Source: Terriglobales bacterium (GTDB taxonomy: Bacteria; Acidobacteriota; Terriglobia; Terriglobales; Acidobacteriaceae). Taken from it: a DNA stretch of 50,241 nt. The notes under the pieces are model-generated. The model was not told the DNA's origin. It saw nothing but the letters and a program-made list of their open reading frames with translations, and did no database searches. The stretch spans positions 1 through 50,241 of the forward strand of contig DATKKJ010000029.1 of NCBI GenBank assembly GCA_035543055.1, read 5' to 3'. The first letter of the stretch is position 1; every line of letters begins with the position of its first letter. This document shows positions 44,970 through 50,241 of this stretch, piece after piece. The position numbers were made by a program, and so were the translations under genes.

Positions 44970-46576
44970 GACCGGGAACCGCGGATCGCGCCGGCGCGGA
45001 ACCGAAGACGTGCCAGCAGACCCGCCACTGTGATTATCGCACACAGGTATGCGAAGACATCGCCGTGACGGGTGTAGAAGGTGGTGTCGCTGCGGAACGC
45101 GTAAGGCACGTCGATGGCGGTGCGCTGGTGGCGCGGGGCTTGCGCCACCAGCCGCCCGTAAGGGTCGATGGAGCCGGTGACCCCGGTATTGGTGCCGCGC
45201 AGCAGCCAGCGCCGGTTCTCGATGGCGCGCATCCGCGCCATGTTCAGGTGCTGGTAGGGCGCTCCGGTGTCGCCGAACCAGCCGTCGTTGGAGATGTTGA
45301 GGAACACTTCGGCGCCGCGGTCGGCGAAGATGCGCACCTCGTCCGGAAACACCGACTCATAGCAGATGAATATGCCCATCCGGTGGCCGTCGAGGACGAT
45401 GACGGTGCGCTCCGCTCCCGGCGAGAAATCTCCCGATTGCTTGGTCAGCGATTCGGCGAAGCTCAGCAGCGACTTGAAGGGCACGTACTCGCCGAAGGGG
45501 ACCAGGTGCACCTTGTCGTAACGCGCCACCCACTGGCCGGCAGGCGACATCACGGCGGCCGAGTTCAGGAACTCGGAGTTCTTCTCCCGCCCTGGCGTGT
45601 TGCGCACGCCGATGCTGCCGGCCACCACGTAAGACCCGGTCTGCTGCGCGATGCCCATGATCACGTGGTGGAAGTTCGGGTCGTTGAGGAAAAACGGCGT
45701 CGGCGACTCCGGCCACACGATCAACCGCGGCGCCGGCGATGTCACGCCGCCTGCAGGTTGCTCGCTCAACTCGGTGAGCGCGGCCAATGTCTGGCGAAAA
45801 TACTGGATGGTCCAGGCGCCCCCGCCCAGGATGGGCACGTTCGATTGCACCAGCCGCGCGCTGTGGGTCGCGGGCAGAGGCGCAGGACGAACCAGCGCGC
45901 CAGCCTGCAGCGTGGCCGCCGCCGCCAGGCTGGTCACCAGCATCAGCCGGCGCCGCACCGGCGGCAGCAGGAACGCCGCGGCAAACGCTGCATTGGCCAG
46001 GGCGATGCCGAATGACAGCCCGTAAACCCCGGTGATGGTGGCGACGCCGGTGAGCGGGATGTTGTCCACCTGCGCCGTGCCCAGCAGGTCCCAGGGAAAG
46101 CCGCTGATGCGAGCGCGCGCCAACTCGACCGCCACCCAGATGAATGGCGCCAGCGCCAGCACCCGCCCCTGATTGTCGCCGCCCCGGCGCGCGAGAGCGG
46201 CCACCATCAGTCCGAACGCCCCGTGATAGAGCCCGAGATACAGGCAGTAGAGGACCAGGATCCCGAGCGCGACGGGCCCGGGCAGCCCGCCGTACTCGTG
46301 CATGACGTCGTACACCCAGTAGCAACTCCCGGCATACCAGATGATGCCGCTCAGGTATCCCAGCAGGAATCCCTGGCCGGGCGTGGTGGCGCCGAGGTCG
46401 CGCCCCGCCGGGTCGATGACCCGCAACTCCTCCTGCTGTCCGGCCAGGATGGCCACCAGCAACGGGGTCAGGCAGATCCAGCACAGGATCACCAGGTTGG
46501 GACGGGGGAAGACCAGCACTTGCAGCACTCCGGAAAGTGCTGCCAGCATCCATGTTCGATGGCGGATCCCTCGCAT
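44966..46576 (-). CDS. lnt: Apolipoprotein N-acyltransferase Lnt
   Basis: 536 residues. Adds the third acyl chain to lipoproteins in the inner membrane. Several N-terminal membrane segments (about 8-215) precede a nitrilase-type domain. The catalytic Glu is in LIVWPESPTPFF, the Lys in RYDKVHLVPFGEYVP and the Cys in MGIFICYESVFPDEV, all at the expected order and spacing. DGWFGDTGAPYQHLNMARMRAIENRRW is the usual C-terminal block. The last helix (VFAYLCAIITVAGLLARL) is the C-terminal membrane segment. It is translated from an ATG at 46576 and overlaps the prfB start. Confidence 0.95.
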   Translation of the reverse strand: MRGIRHRTWMLAALSGVLQVLVFPRPNLVILCWICLTPLLVAILAGQQEELRVIDPAGRDLGATTPGQGFLLGYLSGIIWYAGSCYWVYDVMHEYGGLPGPVALGILVLYCLYLGLYHGAFGLMVAALARRGGDNQGRVLALAPFIWVAVELARARISGFPWDLLGTAQVDNIPLTGVATITGVYGLSFGIALANAAFAAAFLLPPVRRRLMLVTSLAAAATLQAGALVRPAPLPATHSARLVQSNVPILGGGAWTIQYFRQTLAALTELSEQPAGGVTSPAPRLIVWPESPTPFFLNDPNFHHVIMGIAQQTGSYVVAGSIGVRNTPGREKNSEFLNSAAVMSPAGQWVARYDKVHLVPFGEYVPFKSLLSFAESLTKQSGDFSPGAERTVIVLDGHRMGIFICYESVFPDEVRIFADRGAEVFLNISNDGWFGDTGAPYQHLNMARMRAIENRRWLLRGTNTGVTGSIDPYGRLVAQAPRHQRTAIDVPYAFRSDTTFYTRHGDVFAYLCAIITVAGLLARLRFRAGAIRGSRS

Positions 46577-46678
46577 CTGGCCGCCCAGTGTAGCAAACGG
46601 GGAGATTCTCCCGGATTAGAGAACGGAGGAACGGCCGGTGGTATTAGAATCGGGGGTCTGTCTGCCCCACGGTGACGC

Positions 46679-46849
46679 ATGGCGGTTGTGATCAGCGGAC
46701 TTATCCGATTGCTGGAGCTCCTGTTCGTCTTAGGGTGCTGCGGTTCGCTGGCCGTGATCCTGCTTTCCGGGATCGAGGACGTCGAGACCATCTTCAACCG
46801 CGAAAAGGAGCCCGGCGCGCCTACCGTGCAGCCAGAAAAGCAGAGTTGA
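46679..46849 (+). CDS. Small single-span membrane protein upstream of the APC permease
   Basis: 56 residues: ATG at 46679, TGA at 46847-46849. The hydrophobic stretch about 5-31 (LIRLLELLFVLGCCGSLAVI...) is followed by EDVETIFNREKE and a polar tail. I recall similar short proteins with a GIEDVET motif next to APC-type permeases in related genomes, but cannot verify that. It lies 42 bases before the permease in the same direction. The ribosome site (GGTGA) is weak. Function unknown; a permease-associated subunit is possible. Confidence 0.65.
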   Translation: MAVVISGLIRLLELLFVLGCCGSLAVILLSGIEDVETIFNREKEPGAPTVQPEKQS

Positions 46850-46891
46850 TCCGCAGCCGAGGAACGCAGGAGACCTCGGCGAACGCGATCC

Positions 46892-49270
46892 ATGTCCTCA
46901 AACCTGACCTCACTCCCGTCCAGTTCCAACCGGGTCCGCATCGTGGTGGCGACCTCGGTGATGCTCACCTTCATCTCCTACTGGCGGGCAGCGGCCATCA
47001 TCCTCAACGATCTGGGCTCATCGGCGTTCTATGCCGCGGGCATCGCCGAGCAGGCGGTCGGCAAGACCGCACCCTGGTTCATCCTGGCGGTGATGTTGTT
47101 CTCCTTCGCGGTGCGCGCCGTGTACGTCGAGAGCTGCTCCATGTTCGTGCGCGGCGGCGTGTACCGCGTGGTCAAGGAGGCCCTGGGTGGCACCCTGGCC
47201 AAGGTCAGTGTGTCCGCCCTGATGTTCGATTACATCCTCACCGGGCCGATCTCGGGCGTGTCGGCCGGCCAGTACATCGCCGGACTGGTCAATGACCTGT
47301 TCATCGCCGCCGAGGCCCACGGCTGGGTCCCGCGGGCGGTGCATTCGATGTTCGGAGGGACGCCGCACATCAACATCAACGCCACCGCGGTCCTGCTGGC
47401 CTGCGCCGTCACCCTCTACTACTGGTGGGAGAACATCAAGGGGATCGAGGAATCGAGCGAAAAGGCCATGCGGGTCATGCAGATCACCACGGTGATGGTG
47501 GTGATCCTGCTGGCCTGGTCCGGGTACACGCTGATCAAGCGCAGCGACTGGCAATTGCCGCCCATGCCCTGGCCCGCAAACCTGCACTTTAACGCCGAGT
47601 CGCTGGGCTTCCTGCGGTCGCACCCCGACATCCCCAGGTTGTTCGGCGTGTTCGGGATCATCATGGCGCTGGGCCATTCCGTCCTGGCAATGAGCGGCGA
47701 GGAGTCTCTGGCCCAGGTCTATCGCGAGATCGCCCACCCCAAGCTCAAGAACCTGAAGCGGACTGCGCTGGTGATCGCCCTCTACAGCTTCATCTTCACC
47801 GGCATCGGTTCCCTGCTGGCAGTGATGCTGATCCCGGACCAGCCCCGCGTGGAGATCTACAAGGACAACCTGATCGCGGGGTTGGCCATGTACCAGGCCG
47901 GACCACAACTGCTGAAGCTGATCTTCCGCGCCTTCGTGGTGGTGGTCGGGTTCCTCATGCTCTCCGGGGCGATCAATACCTCGATCGTCGGCTCGAACGG
48001 AGTGCTGAATCGGGTCAGCGAGGATGGGGTGCTGACCGAATGGTTCCGGCGGCCGCACCGGAGATTCGGCACCAGCTACCGCATCATCAACATGGTCGTC
48101 GGGCTGCAGTTGGCGACCATCGTGCTTAGCCGTGGTGACGTGTACCTCCTGGGCGAGGCCTATGCCTTCGGTGTCATCTGGAGCTTCACCTTCAAGAGCC
48201 TGGCCATGTTCGTCTTGCGGTTCAAGGACCGCTCCGAGCGGGCCTGGAAGGTGCCGCCCAACCTCACCATCGGGCAGACCGAGGTCCCGATCGGGCTCTT
48301 TTCCGTCTTTCTGGTGCTGTTCTCCATCTCGGTGGCAAACCTGTTCACCAAGTCGGTGGCCACGGTTTCAGGCCTGATCTTCTCGGCGATCTTCTTCGCC
48401 ATCTTCACCGTTTCCGAACGGGTGAATCGGCGCAAGTTCGCGGAGGCGAAACGGCAGATGCGCGACCAGTTCCAGCTGCTCCACCGTGACTCGGTGGCCG
48501 ACAGCGCCTCCGACGTGCGACCCGGCAACATCCTGGTCACCGTCCGCGATTACAACACGCTGCTGCACCTGACCTGGATCCTGAAACGCACCGACACCAA
48601 CGACCAGGACGTGGTGGTGATGGAAGCGCGCCTGGTCGGCCCCGGGGCCGCCGAATTTGACCTATCCATGGAGCAGATCTTCAGCGAATACGAGCAGACC
48701 CTGTTCACCCGAGCGGTCTCCATCGCGGAGAACGTGGGCAAGAAGATCTCGCTGCTGGTGGTGCCGGCGCGCGACGTGTGGTCGGCGGTGGTGCAGACTG
48801 CCAACCTGCTGCAATCCTCAGTGGTGGTGGCCGGGCTCTCCTCCAAGATCACGCCCCAGGAGCAGGCCTTCAACCTGGGCCGCGCCTGGGAAGCCATGCC
48901 CGAGCCCAAGCGCCAGTTCATCTTCCAGGTGGTCCGGCCGGACGGCGAGGCCGAAACCTACACCATCGGTCCGCACACGCCCGCACTGAAGCCGGAGGAC
49001 ATCCAGCTCACCCACCGGCTGTGGCTCAGCGCCACCCGCGTCCCCGGACTGGAAAAACTGCACCATGCCGACATCATCACCATCGCCCTGACCCGGTTGG
49101 CTTCAGAGTACGGACGCAGCCGCGAGGAGATCCTGAAAGAGCTGAAGTCTGTGGGCAAAGAGAAGCGCTTCGGCTCGCCTCAGCCCGACCGCCGCCCGAT
49201 CGACGTTCCGGAGCCCCCGGAGCGCAAGGACGACAAGGAGTCCCCCGGGCCACCCATCGTCTCGCCGTAG
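46892..49270 (+). CDS. APC-family permease with long cytosolic regulatory tail
   Basis: 792 residues. About 12 membrane segments (residues about 15-510) with the APC-type features of amino-acid/polyamine transporters: the unwound first helix region LGSSAFYAAG and IISGxxG-like LTGPISGVSAGQYIAG. After the last helix a cytosolic part (about 520-770) shows a USP-like alpha/beta fold: PGNILVTVRDYNTLLHLTWIL, VVVMEARLV, AVSIAENVGKKISLLVVPA, SVVVAGLSSKITPQEQA. Such USP-type tails may sense nucleotides. Substrate not readable. The Pro/Glu-rich end is probably disordered. Confidence 0.85.
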   Translation: MSSNLTSLPSSSNRVRIVVATSVMLTFISYWRAAAIILNDLGSSAFYAAGIAEQAVGKTAPWFILAVMLFSFAVRAVYVESCSMFVRGGVYRVVKEALGGTLAKVSVSALMFDYILTGPISGVSAGQYIAGLVNDLFIAAEAHGWVPRAVHSMFGGTPHININATAVLLACAVTLYYWWENIKGIEESSEKAMRVMQITTVMVVILLAWSGYTLIKRSDWQLPPMPWPANLHFNAESLGFLRSHPDIPRLFGVFGIIMALGHSVLAMSGEESLAQVYREIAHPKLKNLKRTALVIALYSFIFTGIGSLLAVMLIPDQPRVEIYKDNLIAGLAMYQAGPQLLKLIFRAFVVVVGFLMLSGAINTSIVGSNGVLNRVSEDGVLTEWFRRPHRRFGTSYRIINMVVGLQLATIVLSRGDVYLLGEAYAFGVIWSFTFKSLAMFVLRFKDRSERAWKVPPNLTIGQTEVPIGLFSVFLVLFSISVANLFTKSVATVSGLIFSAIFFAIFTVSERVNRRKFAEAKRQMRDQFQLLHRDSVADSASDVRPGNILVTVRDYNTLLHLTWILKRTDTNDQDVVVMEARLVGPGAAEFDLSMEQIFSEYEQTLFTRAVSIAENVGKKISLLVVPARDVWSAVVQTANLLQSSVVVAGLSSKITPQEQAFNLGRAWEAMPEPKRQFIFQVVRPDGEAETYTIGPHTPALKPEDIQLTHRLWLSATRVPGLEKLHHADIITIALTRLASEYGRSREEILKELKSVGKEKRFGSPQPDRRPIDVPEPPERKDDKESPGPPIVSP

Positions 49271-49277
49271 GCTGGGT

Positions 49278-49357
49278 GTTCCACCCTTCCGCCGCTCTGC
49301 TCTGGGTGGCCCACCCTTCCGCCTGCCTTTGGCGGAGGGTGGGGTACGAGGGTGGGA
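49278..49357. repeat. REP-like palindrome left of the RAYT gene
   Basis: CCCACCCTTCCGCC (49310-49323) pairs with GGCGGAGGGTGGG (49331-49343) around a 7-base loop; an additional CCACCCTTCCGCC copy is at 49281-49293 and GAGGGTGGGAC at 49349-49359. The same CCCACCCTTC(C)GCC unit flanks the other side of the gene. Confidence 0.75.
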
Positions 49358-49412
49358 CAGCAGATCCACATCACAGACACGCGCCCTGCGACTGCGCTAG
49401 CTTGCTGCCGCC

Positions 49413-49940
49413 ATGCCTACCCGCCTCAAGCGCTATCAGCACCTGCGCGATGCGCATTACATCACCTTCACCTGTTATCACCGCAAGCCGCACCTCCGTT
49501 CGAAAGAGGCCAAGGAACTCTTCGAGCGAACTTTGGAGCGCGTCCGGCGCTGGTACGGGTTCTACGTATACGGCTACGTCGTTATGCCCGAGCACGTTCA
49601 TCTGCTGCTCAGTGAACCTGAGCGCCGGGACTTGTCGGTCGCGCTGCAGTTGCTTAAGCAGATCGTGTCGCGCAAGATAGCGCTAGCAGAACCCTTCTGG
49701 CAGCGCCGTTACTATGACTTCAACGTTTGCACCGAACGCAAGTTCATCGAGAAGTTGCGCTATATGCACCGCAATCCGGTTCGGCGTGAGTTGGTGAGGG
49801 AGCCGAAGAACTGGCTCTGGAGTAGCTTTCGGCATTATCTTACCGGCACCGAAGGTACAGTCGAGATTGAATCGGAGTGGACGGCGAACAAGCGCGAGCG
49901 GATGGGAATTGTTCCGCGAGTGAAGATCAGAAGTGCATAG
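49413..49940 (+). CDS. REP-associated tyrosine transposase (RAYT, IS200/IS605-like)
   Basis: 175 residues. A Y1 single-strand transposase fold: the HUH motif is H61-V62-H63 in MPEHVHLLL, and the catalytic tyrosine is Y117 in FIEKLRYMHRNPVRR, the usual RAYT block followed by WLWSSFRHYL. The N-terminus HYITFTCYHRKP is typical for the family. It is flanked on both sides by the CCCACCCTTC(C)GCC palindromes that RAYTs are thought to bind and spread. No TnpB gene or long terminal hairpins are seen, so this is a domesticated RAYT rather than a free IS200 copy. No strong ribosome site is visible. Confidence 0.92.
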   Translation: MPTRLKRYQHLRDAHYITFTCYHRKPHLRSKEAKELFERTLERVRRWYGFYVYGYVVMPEHVHLLLSEPERRDLSVALQLLKQIVSRKIALAEPFWQRRYYDFNVCTERKFIEKLRYMHRNPVRRELVREPKNWLWSSFRHYLTGTEGTVEIESEWTANKRERMGIVPRVKIRSA

Positions 49941-49944
49941 CCGT

Positions 49945-49985
49945 CCCACCCTTCGCCAAAACCGGGCGAAAGGGTGGGCCACCCA
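49945..49985. repeat. REP-like palindrome right of the RAYT gene
   Basis: CCCACCCTTCGCC (49945-49957) pairs with GGCGAAAGGGTGGG (49965-49978) around a 7-base loop, then GCCACCCAACCC. It begins four bases after the RAYT stop. The gap to 50059 shows nothing else. Confidence 0.75.
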
Positions 49986-50059
49986 ACCCGATGTTTGGTG
50001 TCCTGAGAATCTCTCATCCGCAGTAACATTGGGCGGGATGAAGCCCTAGTTACTAGGCT

Positions 50060-50241
50060 ATGCAGACTAGCTCGCTTGTTAACTACTGCCGGGACGTTGC
50101 CTTGGCCACCATCGGAGTGCTCGGCGGCCTACTTGCGTTGTCTTCGGCTGCCGCTCACCCACGCAGCGCCGGCCACGTTTGGCTCGGGGTTACCTGGAGC
50201 ACCGCGGTTTGCCTCAGCATCGCTCTGGCAAGAGAAAGGTC
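50060..50241 (+). CDS. 5' part of an unrecognised membrane protein (3' cut)
   Basis: An ATG at 50060 opens 60 codons that run out of the window without a stop. Two hydrophobic stretches are visible (about 14-33, VALATIGVLGGLLALSSAAA, and about 41-56, GVTWSTAVCLSIAL), separated by HPRSAGHVW. No ribosome site is evident. Too short to identify; it could also be a chance frame. Confidence 0.35.
   Translation, partial: MQTSSLVNYCRDVALATIGVLGGLLALSSAAAHPRSAGHVWLGVTWSTAVCLSIALARER

Noticed and set aside
49413-49940. Complete IS200/IS605 insertion sequence
   Set aside because: No TnpB, no short asymmetric end hairpins with cleavage sites; protein motifs and flanking REPs fit a RAYT instead.

Overview
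The window reads as a GC-rich (roughly 63-65%) bacterial chromosome segment, most likely from the Acidobacteriota (Terriglobia / Koribacter-like). This rests on gene order, the style of the secreted proteins, a Tat-exported M20 hydrolase, an S53 pseudo-sedolisin, and dispersed intergenic hairpin repeats. It is inference from familiarity, not from a database search.

Layout. (1) 1-1035: end of an unrecognised protein and a secreted protein. (2) 1036-21730, minus strand: a penicillin-binding transpeptidase and a receiver/PilZ/RDD hybrid protein, downstream of a nearly complete division and cell-wall (dcw) cluster. Transcribed right to left it reads mraZ, rsmH, a 57-residue unnamed gene, ftsL, ftsI, murE, murF, mraY, murD, ftsW, murG, murC, ftsQ, ftsA, ftsZ. 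No murB or ddl is present between murC and ftsQ; a palindromic repeat lies there instead. The cluster starts from a near-consensus promoter (TTGACA-N16-TAGGAT) with three 10-bp-phased GTGGT boxes at the expected transcription start, as expected for MraZ autoregulation. (3) 21897-26743, minus: a secreted protein with a duplicated domain, transketolase and an RsbW-like kinase. (4) 26837-29521, plus: metY-metX (O-acetylhomoserine sulfhydrylase and homoserine O-acetyltransferase) behind what looks like a complete transcription attenuator: strong promoter, apparently leaderless 28-codon leader ORF dense in Met and Cys codons, intrinsic terminator, then the operon. (5) 29670-36801: M20-like hydrolase, S53 protease, tRNA-Ser(GGA), bacterioferritin, GAF-PP2C phosphatase, HD hydrolase. 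(6) 36958-39498: metK-ahcY, the SAM half of the methionine cycle. (7) 39663-42522: tldD-tldE protease pair. (8) 42721-46576: PilZ protein, LuxR-type regulator with an altered receiver, prfB with its +1 programmed frameshift, lnt. (9) 46679-50241: small membrane protein, APC permease with a cytosolic tail, a REP-associated tyrosine transposase between REP-like palindromes, and a gene cut by the window edge.

The main novelty candidate is the Met/Cys leader-peptide attenuator of metYX. Second are the hidden 57-codon gene and two intercistronic RNA hairpins inside the dcw cluster, and the phased MraZ operator. Third is an M20-family protein lacking several canonical metal ligands.
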